A DNA stretch of 64,000 nucleotides from Iris pallida (lineage: Eukaryota; Streptophyta; Magnoliopsida; Asparagales; Iridaceae): positions 43,769,466 to 43,833,465 of the forward strand of contig JANAVB010005597.1 of the NCBI GenBank assembly GCA_029216955.1, read 5' to 3'. Under the pieces are notes generated by a model that worked only from the letters and a program-made list of their open reading frames with translations, was not told where the DNA came from and made no database searches. Positions 44,199 to 55,640 of this stretch are shown piece after piece; positions within the stretch are counted from its first letter, which is position 1; each line of letters opens with the position of its first letter. The translations under genes and the position numbers were made by a program.

Positions 44199-47018
44199 TC
44201 AGGAATTGGGGGTTGGATCACCATGACAAATATGTAGGGTGGACTTAGAAAGCCTAGGACTACCAGGCTTGGCCTTTGGCACTACCACCTTCTCCTTAAA
44301 TTCATTTTTGCAGGATCTAGTATTATGTCCAACAGACTTGCAGTTGCCACATGTCACAATAGCTCTTTTGCATTTTCCTGCATTCTTACTTTCTTTAATC
44401 TCATCAGGTTGTTTCTTCCTACTTTTTGGCCTTCTCCCAGTAAGGCTACGAACCACAGGAGGGATCATAGGCACAACCCCAGGTATGCGCCTCAGATGCC
44501 TCATTGAAAGAGGATTAATTGGCTCTACATAAGCCATAAAGTAGGTGGACTTATGGTAGTACTTGTGCACATAGTCCTCAATTGAATGCCTTTTCTTCTT
44601 AAGACATGCAACTGCATGCTCACATGGGATGCCTGTGATTTCCCACACCCTACAAGTGCATGTCCTAGCTTCTAAGTCAACTGAATCATTGGTTCCCCTT
44701 TGAATAACTTCATATTTGTTGAATCCAGAGCCAATGACTACACACCTTTTGGAATCCTCTTTCACTTCTTGAAGCTTTTCTGTTACTTTAGGAACAAGTA
44801 ACCTATCATAAGCTGCCATTTTTTCTCTCTTTTCTTGGAACCTTGCCATTAGCATTCTTCTAATAGTTTCCAACAAACAGATAATAGGCTTGTCCCTTGC
44901 TAATAATATGTGTTTATTCTATGATTCACACATATTGTTGCTTGAGAGATCACATTTGGATTCAGACCTGAATCCATACTTTGACCACTGTGCTGCAGGC
45001 AGCTTTTGAAGCCAATCGTAAACTTGAATGCTTACTTTCTTTATCTTTTCCATCCTAATCTCGAAATCAGCTAAGGTGTATGCATTTAAAGCTTCCCATA
45101 GAAGATTTCTAAGTTTGTTTTCTGGATGTTTCTTCTTAAAGTTGTCATATACGTGCCTGGCACAAAATCTATGTTCTGCAAGAGGAAGAAGATTATGAAA
45201 CACATCCAACAAGCCCTTTTGTCTGTCAGAAATCCAAGTGATTGAATTGCCATCTATGGCAAGTGCTTCCAACAGCTGCTCCATGAACCAATTCCATGTT
45301 TCTTTGTTTTCTATCTCGACAATCGCCCAAGCAACAGGATAGAAACGATTATTTCCATCCCTAGCAACAGCACTTAGAAGTTGACCTTTGTATTCTGTCT
45401 TCAAGAAACATCCATCAAGACCAATGAATGGTCTGCAACCTTCTTTGAATCTCTTCAGCAGTGCATTCAAGGTGTAAAAAACCCTCACAAATCTTGTTGA
45501 TTTTCCATCAGGCTCCAGTTCTCCCTTTACCCTAACAACACTTTCAGGATTTGTTTTCATCACCAACATGGCATACTCTCTTATACAAGCATACTGCTCT
45601 TGGACATCCCCATCAATCATCTCCAATGCCTTCTTTTTTGTCCTGTGTATTTTATGTTTGGAAACTTCAATTTCCAAATCTTCAGCTATATGAGTTTTAA
45701 ATCCAACATTCTTCCAGTCTGGATCATGTCTGAACCTGTGGATATACCTGTTTGCAAGAAATGTAGAAGTGGCAAAATAACAGTTAACTAATAGCTAACT
45801 AATAAGCTAACCTATTAGTTAACTAAAAGCTAACTAATAGTAACAGTTAACTAAAACCTAACTAACAGTTAACTAAAACCTAACTAATAGTAGCAGTTAA
45901 CTAAAACCTAACTAACAGTTAACTAAAAGCTAAATAACAGTAGAAATGGATATACCTGTTTGCAAGAAATGTAGAAGTGGCTTGTTTGTTGCTGTCCACC
46001 TCGCCATAATTTTTTGCATGTGCAGACTGGAATTTTTTAACTACAAAGTATCCATTTTCACCTACAACACTTCCATGAATCCTCCACTCACATCCTTCAG
46101 TTGAACATATAGCTGTGATCCTCCTTCTTTCATGTGTACAAACTTCAGATTGTACTTGTTCTTGATGGCATGGAGCCTCAGAGCACTCCTGAATTCTTCA
46201 TGTGTAGCAAAACGTTTTCCTACATGAACATCCACATTTTCATCCCTCAACAAACTTTTTTTAGTCACAACAGGATCTGAAGAACCCAACTCAAAATCTT
46301 CATACCCCCAACTGTCTTCTGAGGACTGCACACTGCCCAACTCATCACTGGGATTATACTCAGACTCTTGGTCAATGTCTTCATCTGGTAAAAAACTACT
46401 ATAGTCAATACCTACTTGTTCTTCAGCCACTTGTTCTTCAGCCACTTCTTCTTCACCCACTTGTTCTTCACCCACAGCCACATGTTCTTCACCCACTTGT
46501 TGAACAGCCACATGTTCTTCAGACACTTGTTGGACAACCACATGTTCTTCACCCACTGCTTGAACAGACACATGTTCTTCATCCACATGTTCAAGTGGTA
46601 CCCCAGTCAAGTTAATGCTTACCCAATAATCATCATCCATCTTCATTTCCATCTCTATAGCTGCTTCACTAAAATCAGTAATATGTGTCTCATAATCATT
46701 GTAATCAATGAGTGACTCATCGAGCTTCCCTAATACATAAAATTTGAGAAGACATGGCTCTGGAAACTTTGTAAAGCAGCTCATTATATCATTGTCACCC
46801 AATAATTGCGTCTTCCTTCCATCCACAGGGTCATAGAAGTAAACTTCACAGGGAGCCTACACCCCAGCACTTGCACATCGGCCATCAAGGTCAAACCAAC
46901 AGAATTCATCACTAAGAATAAATTCTTTCAGTTCCAATACTACACCACCAACGTATTTGTCACCAACATCAAAGTGACCCCCAACATACATGTGAAGAGC
47001 ATACTTTGTACCAAACAT
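44199..47018 (-). pseudogene. MuDR-like MULE transposase, broken
   Basis: Would cut and move the element. From ATG 47018: an N-terminal part (YVGGHFDVGDKYVGG), an acidic region with repeats of EEHV/VQQV (46420-46570), a MuDR DNA-binding domain (GKRFATHEEF ... CEWRI), the MULE catalytic domain (FIGLDGCFLKT, ISDRQKGLLDVF, RFCARHVYDNF), a SWIM finger (CTCRVWEITGIPCEHAVA) and a C-terminal CCHC knuckle (CGNCKSVGHNTRSC). Defects: TAG at 46857-46859, a one-base frameshift near 46115, and TAG at 44919-44921 where relatives have Trp. A 208-bp intron lies at 45748-45955. Both TAGs could be TGG with G to A. Confidence 0.92.
45739..45981 (-). repeat. 35-bp exact direct repeats enclosing a TTAGTTAACTG minisatellite; predicted intron
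   Basis: The same 35 bases occur at 45739-45773 and 45947-45981. On the coding strand each copy contains GCAAACAG|GTATATCC. Splicing from the GT of the upstream copy (45955) to the AG of the downstream copy (45748) removes exactly 208 bases and restores an uninterrupted transposase frame. The removed DNA is made of TTAGTTAACTG/TTAGTTAGGTT repeats. Without splicing the frame is broken. Confidence 0.8.
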
Positions 47019-47300
47019 GTTGTGTTAAAACCTGTACACAGTTACATACAGTTACCATTTTCACACTTACAAACAAAATTAGGGTTTTTTGTCCACAAAC
47101 TAGGGTTTTTTTCCCAAACTAGGGTTTTTTGTCCACAAACTAGGGTTTTTCTCCTAAAGTCTTCCCAAACTAGGGTTTTTTCCCAAAATTCCTCGTCACG
47201 AACAAAATCCTCGTCACAAACAAAAAAATTTGGTGCAAAATTAGGGTTGTCACACCAAAATAGGGTTACAAACGAAATTAGGGTTTACGAGTATACCTGA
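47019..47300 (-). promoter_or_regulatory. MULE transposase 5' region with telo-box-like repeats
   Basis: At least eight AAACCCTA/AAAACCCTAGTTT words occur on the minus strand between 47078 and 47285, upstream of the transposase start. The plant telo-box (AAACCCTA) is a known promoter element near transcription starts. The words lie in irregular 25-30 base repeats and are not a telomere array. No clear TATA box chosen. Confidence 0.55.
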
Positions 47301-47615
47301 ATCTCGAAACTGGATTCACGAACCTCTTCTCCTCCGTCTTCGAATCACGAACCTCTTCTTCTCCGTCTTCGAATTACGTCAAACTAGAAGAGAGCTTAAC
47401 CGTCGAATTGGAAGAAGAAAATTAATCTAATGGGGGGTTTAGCCTATATTAGGGAGGGTATAACGGTCAGTTTACTCGAGATATAACGTCCGTTACACAG
47501 AATTCAAAATTAGGGGGTCTAATGAGCATTTTTCATACATTTAGGAATATTAAGAGCATGGGGTCTTTTAGTACAAAAGGTATACATCTAACGAGGGGTT
47601 TTTTACAATTTACCC

Positions 47616-49482
47616 CTATATATATTAACAAAAAAAGGTGCATATAAACCGAAAAATCGAATGAGTCGAATAAACCAAAAACCGAATCGATTTAATTCAG
47701 TTTGGTTTGATTCGGTTATGAACCATTTCGGTTCGATTTTGATTTTGCTTATTCTATTTTCGGTCAATTCGATTTTCGATTATTGTGTTCGATTGGAAAG
47801 TTAAAAAACTGTATTCATATGTATGAAAATTCTAAAAAAAATTGATACACATCATTTTCACATATTATGTAAAGAAAATATAATCTATTAAAAAAATAAA
47901 CTAGAACTAAAAAAAAATTAATTAGGTCAATTCTAAGAACTCCCGTTAATATTGAAGATTGATGATGCTACGTCTCAGTTTCGCATAACTGAAATTCGCA
48001 ACTGGACGTAATGTCATACAAGTTTAAATTACACTTGTACAAGGGAAGAACAAGCACGATTGATAATACAATCTCAGAATCAAAGTAAATACAGCGAAAA
48101 ATAAACAAAAAAATTATAGGCACATGATATATGAAAAATGATTCTCTTTATTGATTATTTGTAGCAAAATTACATTTTTTTAGGCCAAAAGAACAATTCG
48201 ATTACAAAACATTAAATATTATTACAATGAACGATGTCACATGCCTTACAACTTGTGAAACTAATACAATCAACATTGTTCCATACATTAAAAGAATAAT
48301 ATCTTCCAACCGAACTGTTTCAAGTTGTCAAACGAACATTAACGCCTCATCACATCTAAGCAGCTCTCCGCACATATGGAAGATGGGGTCAACACATTGT
48401 TGAATGCACTGGTGAGTATCCTTAACTCAAATCACCTAAACCAACACGATAATAATGTGAGGACAAGCAAATTTATTAAATAATCTTTCTATTCTTGCAT
48501 TATGATCAGTTAACAATTCATAAGCATATATATAAAACATACATGTGTCACTTTACACAGTAAATCTTACCCAATGCTACCATCCTTCCCTGCAAACAAT
48601 GATATCATTCATAATATATAGATGTGTCCAAGTGTGTCCCTATACCAATCGTTAGGATTCACAAATATAAATGTTTCGTGATTTCACCCCTAAAATTTAC
48701 TTGTTAAGCTTGCAAGCAGATATCATTAACATGCAGCCTAAATATATGACGCTCAATGGCTTCACAGGTCATCTTCGACTATTTCTGATTAGAAGACGAT
48801 CCTTTTAGTGATGGTAGCGAGTCCCGCTGAAAGTTTTTGGATCACCATGTATGACATCGTACTATTATAGTCTAGGTAGTTAGTCCTACTAAAGGTCCTA
48901 TAATATCCTATGCTAGTACATCAACACAACTATTCATGTTCCCCAGGACGAATCGATTTTGCTACCTCGACGGTCGTTCGAAACTAAAATCTTGTGTACA
49001 TCCACGATCATGCATGCATATGCAACTTAGCTATAAACGCATAACATGCATGATGAAATAAACTTGAAATAACTATGTAACACATATTTTTTTACTATCA
49101 TCACATTTCTGGAGCCATCGTTTGTGCGTCCATTCTTTCCAATCCAAGGATTACCACATTTTCTAATTCCCAATATACGAATTTGTGCCTTAGAGACTTA
49201 ATGGTCCCAAACCTTTTTAACATTTCTATTTCTCTCAAACAACAGTACAATATTTCACAAGATAACATAACAATATCACTATATTCCACATAATAATATA
49301 ACAACAATATATATTTCACATAATAGCATAACGAAGACACTATATTCCACATGTCTATTAAAACAGTTCAATATTACATTTTTATATTGCAAGTTAACAT
49401 CAATAATATTAGTTTCTTTTATCTTTGGTTTTTTTTTACTTATCATTAACAATTTCATGGCATATAGAAACAAGACTAATAA
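47616..49482. other. hAT-like relic, right part, then unassigned DNA
   Basis: 47640-47791 carries AACCGAA/TTCGGTT words matching the repeat left of the MULE. From 47800 to 49482 no gene or termini were recognised; the sequence has a retrotransposon-LTR flavour (for example around 48820-48990) without provable ends. Confidence 0.4.
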
Positions 49483-50489
49483 TGTAATATCCTGCTCCGC
49501 ACGGTGCATTATGCTGAGTCGTTGACTCAAAGAGTTACGATTACCCGATGAAGTATCGACACAAGTCGATACAAGAGTTACGATGATCCGAGGAATGCAT
49601 TGAGTAAGTTCGATGCAAGTGTTAAGTTGGCCCGAGAGAAAGCATTGAGTCGGTTCTTCGATTCTAAGAAATCGAATCGACGCAAGACATTAGTCTGATT
49701 CGGACAAGTATTGATTTTAGTTGGTTTCGTATGCAGGTTATACATTTACACTGAAATATAAGAGATCGACATTTACCTTATTTATAGCGGGGTCCGCAAA
49801 AACATATCACCGCCTCGCAACGGACTGAGGCATAGGCTCGATAAGCCAAATCGGTCATATAATTCAATGAAGCACAAAGTGCTCGAATGGCTAAGTTAGA
49901 GGAGTTGGCAGTGCAACAAAGTTATGAAGTCGAGTCGCATCGGCTCGACAAAACGATAAGGCGTATCGGCTTAATGTGGGAGGACTTTGACTCTTCTTTC
50001 CTAGTCCGTCATATAAAATGTACCATTGTGTGCTAAGTTAACCTATTGAGACCACGGGCGTGGCTCAATCGAGAGATGAACATAGTGCATGTCGAACACT
50101 AGATAGAAAAATTAAAATAAAACATACATCAAATGTACGAGTCGCTATTGAACATTGAATATCGCAAAGGCGAGCGCCTCGGTGCGCAAGCCATAAGAAC
50201 ATGGGATAACTGTATCGACGAGTGCCTCAGTGTACAAGTCATTCGTGCCCCTGTGCACGATTTAGTATGCTATAACATTGAAAGACTATATCGGTACGAG
50301 TGCCTCAGTGCACGAGCTATAGAACACTGAATGCCCTATCGAGGCGTGCCTCAGTTGCACGAGTCGAAGGAAATGAACATAAGTCTAACGTATTGAACAC
50401 TAAGGTGTAGAACATGAAAATACTGAATCGAGGCGTGCATCGAATGTGAGTCGAAGTGAGGCGAGCAATAATGAGGTAACCGATAGGGT
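49483..50489. repeat. LTR-like segment with GAGTGCCTCAGTGCACGAG repeats
   Basis: Begins TGTAATATCC, a common gypsy LTR start. 50140-50460 contains several degenerate units with GTGCCTCAG and GCACGAGTC words. No end of the LTR could be fixed. The RNase H scrap that follows suggests it belongs to a broken gypsy element. Confidence 0.4.
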
Positions 50490-50600
50490 GCAAGAAGAAC
50501 CTATGACTTCGAGATAGTCGACTCCTACTAGGTTGAGTTTTATTCTAGCACCGGCTATGAGGGCCTCATATTCTACCGCGTTGTTAGATGATGGGAAGCA
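50490..50600 (-). pseudogene. Ty3/gypsy RNase H scrap
   Basis: The minus strand encodes SSNNAVEYEALIAGARI and then LVGVDYLEVIGS, the hallmark of the RVT_3-type RNase H of large gypsy elements (NNxAEYEALIxGL). Only about 35 codons are clear; no RT or integrase is seen beside it. Confidence 0.75.
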
Positions 50601-50723
50601 AGGAATGGAGAATAACTATATTAAAGCGTGCGTACGTGCACAAAACCGATGAAAGATGGCTCCGTTGCGAAGAAGAGAACAGTTGTGGCACGAATGTGGC
50701 GAAACTGTCGGATGTGGCATGGT

Positions 50724-51194
50724 TGTTAGATATTATTGTACCATGTCGATTCATGAGATGAAGAACATAATAAAAATTGCGGAAGCATACCTGAATCGAT
50801 TGCTAGGCTTGATGGATCTTGAAGCGTTCGTCCTTTTATGGGGTTCGATCTTCCAACTTGCTACGACCCTTAATGACAAAGATAAATCCAAATTCTTTGT
50901 CCCTCTCTTTCTGTTGATGGGGATGCAGAAGAGAAAAAGAGAAATCTCTCTTTTGGTGGCCGTATAAGTTGGGGACAATAACCCTAATAAATACATATAT
51001 TTATATATTTTGATATTTCTAATTTGGCCCCTCATCAAATTAGATTTATCTCCGGTATCTACACATTAATTCCATGACAATTATACCCTTAAGCCAATTT
51101 TTTAAATAGACCACTTTAATTTGGTATAATTATTTAGATAGCCCAACACAATTAATTTTACATGTGTGGCCCATATTATTGAATAATTCCAACA
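50724..51194 (-). repeat. copia 3' LTR, 471 bp
   Basis: Minus-strand start TGTTGGAATTATTC at 51194 directly after a polypurine tract; minus-strand end AATATCTAACA at 50724. The interior has AAAAAGAGAGATTTCTC and CATCAACAGAAAGAG blocks and an exon-like splice GATTCAG|GTATGC. The other LTR of this element was not found to the right. Confidence 0.75.
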
Positions 51195-51679
51195 ATCTCC
51201 CATTGGGCCACATATGTAACCTTATAATTGTGTTAACCTTAGTGAGCTCATAAATTGCTATCTTAATCCTGAGGGTATATCCGGACAATCTCGTCCATTA
51301 ACCATATCAACATAGGATCAAAGCGGCATTCGTCACATATAGCGTAACTAAACCATCAATGGTCACATATACCAATATAGCTAAATAACATAGATCAATC
51401 ATGGATGCGTAGCATAAAAATTACACGCAATGTGATCAATACATGTCTATTTCCAACTGGTCCTCCTTAACTTTAGTGAGATCAAATACTTTAACATAAT
51501 GAAAACAGAATGAACTAAATTTTCCATATATCTGATCAGATAAATGTCCAAAATACTTTAATATATAAATGTGTTCAAAAACGAATAGCACCCAAATTCA
51601 TAAAATACAAAATCCCACTGTATTGCCATATTCTTAATTAAGATAACACCCATATGAGCAGTATGCTCATGAAAGATCC

Positions 51680-51915
51680 TGGGTGATCATACTTCTGTGA
51701 GCGGATCCGCTAACATGGAGTTTGTCCAAATGTGCTATATGGATACTTTAACCATTCTGAATTCTTTCCTTCACAACTAGAATTTTTATGTCAATATTCT
51801 TTGACTTATACAAGTTCTTGTTGTTATTGGAATACAGTATTGCCGATTCATTGTCACACAATAATTTGAGTGGTCTTTCAACACCCTCATGTAGGCGCAG
51901 CCTTGTGACAAAATT
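51680..51915 (-). pseudogene. copia RNase H remnant
   Basis: Across frame changes the minus strand reads LKLLCDNESAVLYSNNN, then KNIDIKILVVKERIQN and NSMLADPLT. Relatives have CDNxAAVxxSxN, KHIDIKYxxVKE and QMLADPLTK. Broken by indels and stops. Confidence 0.75.
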
Positions 51916-52489
51916 TTACAACTATATTCCCTGAATAGATGCCTTACGGCATGTTATAAACCTTGATGTCATGGTGGAAGAAATTATGAGTACCTATTTG
52001 ACACTCATCCAAAATATATCTTTACTAGTCAACATAACCTGAAGTGGATCTCCTGCTGTGTTGGCATCCAACAAAATCGGAGTCGAAATACCTTATGATC
52101 TCCAAAATTATCCGAACTCCTACAAATAGCATATAATTCTTTGTTCTCTATTAATTACTTAAGTAGTTTGGCTGCTACCCAATGATCCATCTCATATTTG
52201 CTTAAATGTCTGCCTAACATCCCAACTATGTACGCAATATCCGGACGCGTACATACTTGAGCATACATTAGACTCCTTAAAACTGGTCATGAACAAAAAA
52301 TCTATTATATTTTCTTAATTTTAAGGCTAACCTTAGGGCACTGATTGAGACTGAACTTGTCTCATTTAGCGACTGGGGTGTCACCTGGTTTGCATTCCTG
52401 CATGCCAAATCTTTTAAGCACTTTATTGATATAAATCTTTTGTGATAATCCAAGAATATCCCGAGAATGATCACGGTATATCTGGATTC

Positions 52490-53088
52490 CTAATACAAAA
52501 GAAACGACACCAAGATATTTCTTCTGAAAGTTATTTGGTAGAAATTTTTAGTGTCGTACAATATACCTATATCATTTTTGGCAAACAGTATGTCATCAAC
52601 ATATATAACTAAAGAGAATTGTTTACTCCCACTGAACTTGTGATATACAAAATCTTTAATAGTGTTTATCTCAATAACCAAACGAGATAATCACTTGTAA
52701 AACTTTAAGTACCTTCGACGAGAATCCTGCTTGAGTCCATGAATAGATTTTGTCAATTTGCAAACCATATTCTTTGGATCTTTCGACAGAAAGTTTTCTG
52801 CATGCACCATAAATTGTTTCGTCGATGTTACCATTGAGAAACACAATTTTGACATCCATTTAATGTAACTCAAGATCAAAATGTGCAACAAGTGCTGTGA
52901 TTGTTTTAAAAGAGTCTTTTAAAGATACCGAAGAGAAAATTCTCTTTAAAATCAATCGTTAACTTTTGAGTAAAGTTACTAGCTGCAAGACGTACTTTAT
53001 ACCTCTCCACATTATCCTTTCGAATCATTCTTGGTTTTAAATGTCCATTTTCAACCAATGAACTTCGTATCTTTTGGTAATGTGACAA
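52490..53088 (-). pseudogene. copia reverse transcriptase remnant
   Basis: Pieces in order: VERYKVRLAASNFTQKLTIDF (about 52935-53015; relatives KYKARLVAKGFTQKxGIDF), MDVKIVFLNGNIDETIYG (about 52803-52862), and the catalytic VIYVDDILFAKND (about 52560-52610). The YVDD box is intact but the frame changes several times. Confidence 0.85.
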
Positions 53089-53805
53089 GTTCCTAAACTT
53101 TGTTGTCTTGCATAGACTTATACTCCTTATTTATTTCCTCAATCCAATTTTAAGAGTTGGAACTTTCCATGGCCTGACGAAAGATGATTGAATCACCTTC
53201 CAATATTCCATAGTTTTCCTCACGTTCCTAGAGAAATATGACAATATTATCCGAAATTATATTTCTCCTTTCTCTTGTGAACCATCTTAACATTATCGGT
53301 TCTTGAGGTTGTTGAGTTTGTTCCTCAGAAATAATCACCTTATCTTGAATGGGGGTACCACTACATTATCTTGTCAAGGTATCTCAACAACGACTTGTAG
53401 AGGTAATTCGACATTGTCTTGTTGAGGCTCCGAATTCACTTCTTGATTAATGACAGGTACAAACTCCTGCACATCGTCAAAAGTGATAGTAGGAATCACA
53501 ATCGATTCCTCCTCAAAGATAATGTCTTTGACTTTATTTCCCCCCCAAACTTAACATCCTCAAAAATATTACACTTCTCGTCTAAATTTTTTTTCTTAGT
53601 ATGGGACAGTATAATTATTAACCCATCGATCTGTCAGCATAGCCAATAAAGTAGCTGTTTACAATTTAACTTTGGTCTATATTTCCTTTACACATTAATA
53701 TAGACATTAAAGTCTATAAAGTCAATAAAATCCAAATCTCATCAGACACAAATCGTTCAACTCTATTTCTAGAGATGTAACCTAATCGCTTATGTCATAA
53801 TGTGA

Positions 53806-54375
53806 CTAAAAGTATTTATTGTTAATTTTGTATTTAGTATCACATGACTCCACTTGCAAGGTTTCATTGTAAGATGCAATAGTTTTAAATGAATATAGGT
53901 TATCATAAACCTTAAGGGAACCGTTACCAATAATATTTGGATTTAAAGATAGACTAAACTTATTATTTCCAAATGAACAATGATAACCAGATTTGTCCAT
54001 TAAGGAAACTGAAACTAAATTTTGTCTAAAAGACGGTACAATAAAAGTGTCTATCAAATCCAAATAATAATCGGTTCCTAAAAATAACCTAAAATGTCAT
54101 ATTGCTTTCACTTCTACCGATTTGCCGTCACCCACATAGATGTATCTTTCACCATCAATTGGCTTCGGTAGCTCAAACAACCTTGTCTATAAACACTAAT
54201 GTGGGTAGTAGCACCAGAATGTAACCACCACGTATTTTTAGGTACTAAATCTAAATTAATCTCAGAACAGACCAAATTTAAAAATGTACTTTTCTTTATA
54301 CGCCATGCGTGGTACTTTGTACATTTCTTCTTTATGTGTCCTGGCTTGTCACAAAAGAAATAACCCTTAGTTTTA
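53806..54375 (-). pseudogene. copia zinc knuckle, protease and pre-integrase remnant
   Basis: GYFFCDKPGHIKKKC (about 54325-54375) is a CCHC knuckle with the first Cys lost. WWLHSGATTHIS (about 54190-54225) is the protease site with the catalytic Asp changed to His. VPSFRQNLVSVSLMDKSGY (about 53985-54045) and the following LKVYDNLYSF are the pre-integrase domain. The altered protease Asp alone would inactivate it. Confidence 0.8.
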
Positions 54376-54430
54376 AGGGTTATTTGTTTTGACCTGGACT
54401 CTTAGTAGCTACTGTATTCATTTCATTTTG

Positions 54431-55337
54431 CCCTTAAAGATTATCCTATTAAACATGAAAATTAAATTCTTATTGGCAGATATTGTAGCAACATTAACTG
54501 TAGACAAATATGCTCTAATTAATAACCAAAGAGTAAAATATAGTCAAACAAATTCAAATAATAGTGAACCACATCTCAAGATACCTAGTACATCATTAAT
54601 ATCAAGTCTTTGGACAGTGATATTAACTGCAAGTGGTACTCTTGGTGTAATAATCAAACGTTGACAATAAGTCATGTCAAATAATAAGCCTATCTTTGGA
54701 TCGGGTTATTATTCACATGTAAACCTTACAATTGTCACATATTTATCACCACAAGTATGTGTGCAATTCGGCCAAGTATTAACCTTCCTTTGGGCCGACT
54801 AATACCCGCATAAATATACACACACAAACATCCAACATCCCTCATAGACTATCTACGCAAGAGAGGTCACTTTGGCGACATCTTGTTTCAATGAGTCTAT
54901 TTAGAATATTAGACAACTATTGCTAGTCACAAAAGGCACCAAAAAATTTGAATGTTAACTAAATTTTACAAACTGAATCATTGTCTAAATCCTTATGCTT
55001 ATTTAAATTAAATAATCATAAATCCTTATGTACATGTATATTTTAAAATTTAAATTAATAAATAATCAACCGATTAGATTCTAACAAATATGCATCAACA
55101 GATAATATCAAATAATTCATAATGATTACTTTAAATAGAATAATCTATAGAAGACCAAATATATGCATCAACAGATTACATCAAATAATCTATAAAGATT
55201 ATACCAAAATTGATCTACTATATCAAAAGCATGTGAATCTTGTACATGATTTAAATCACGAATTAAATCAGCCAACCAAAGAAACCTTCATACAGAAATT
55301 TTTTCTTTAGTTCTGTTGGTTCATTACTACATCAAAG
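54431..55337. other. Probable copia gag/leader DNA, unrecognisable; no gene
   Basis: AT-rich. Given the minus-strand copia order, gag and the 5' LTR would lie here, but no gag motif, PBS or LTR copy was found. A 24-base phrase (ATATGCATCAACAG ... ATCAAATAAT) occurs near 55088 and 55160. Confidence 0.35.
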
Positions 55338-55405
55338 CATCATGTGGCCGAGTTGGTCTAAAGGTGACAGATTAAGGTTCTGGTCCGAAAGGGTTGTGGG
55401 TTCTG
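55338..55405 (+). pseudogene. tRNA-Leu(AAG) pseudogene or tRNA-derived repeat head
   Basis: GTGGCCGAGTTGGTCTAAAG (box A, D-arm) is followed by AGATTAAGGTTCTGG (anticodon AAG in the loop TTAAGGT), then the Leu-type variable arm TCCGAAAGGG and TGTGGGTTC. The T-loop and acceptor 3' half are wrong (TGTAAGCC instead of AAATCCCAC), and the 5' acceptor half does not pair, so it is not a working tRNA. Confidence 0.8.
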
Positions 55406-55640
55406 TAAGCCCTAGATTTCAAAAATAATATTTTAATAATGTTAAATAGCATTTATGTATTTAAAATAAATTAATATAATTATTAGAATTTTTTTTAGAA
55501 TTTTTAAATAATTTTTAAATAATTTCTAAAATCAAATATATTATTTTGTAATTAATTTAAATGTTTTAATATCATTTTGTAATATTTAAATTTGTTTTAA
55601 TATCAAATTATAATTAGTTGAATTATTTTTATTGCGGGTT
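55406..55640. other. AT-rich spacer
   Basis: Very AT-rich with repeated TTTTAAATAATTT and ATATCAAATTA phrases. No gene seen. Confidence 0.5.

Larger units (their letters stand above)
42055..47615 (-). mobile_element. Mutator-like element (MULE) with long TIRs, 5561 bp
   Basis: Left end GGGTAAAGTGCAAAAAACCC and right end (reverse complement) GGGTAAATTGTAAAAAACCC both continue CTCGTTAGATGTATACC. CTATATAT flanks both sides (42047-42054 and 47616-47623); this is within AT-rich DNA, so the duplication is weaker evidence. The minus strand encodes a MuDR-type transposase and the plus strand a GRF-finger ORF near the left end, an arrangement like the two convergent genes of autonomous Mutator elements. 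Stops and a frameshift make this copy non-functional. Confidence 0.92.
51195..54430 (-). mobile_element. Decayed Ty1/copia internal region
   Basis: The order on the minus strand from right to left is CCHC knuckle, protease and pre-integrase, RT, RNase H, polypurine tract, LTR: the copia order, with the integrase region unrecognisable. Many frameshifts and stops. The polypurine tract reads AATGGGAGAT beside the LTR (51195-51204). Confidence 0.85.

Noticed and set aside
44239..44532. Plus-strand ORF of 97 aa
   Set aside because: Antisense shadow of the MULE SWIM-finger and C-terminal coding region.
47078..47285. Interstitial telomere array
   Set aside because: CCCTAGTTT words are spaced 20-30 bases apart and are not TTTAGGG tandem repeats.
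50133..50330. 65-aa plus-strand ORF
   Set aside because: It overlies the GTGCCTCAGTGCACGAG repeats; repeated peptide words follow from the DNA repeat.
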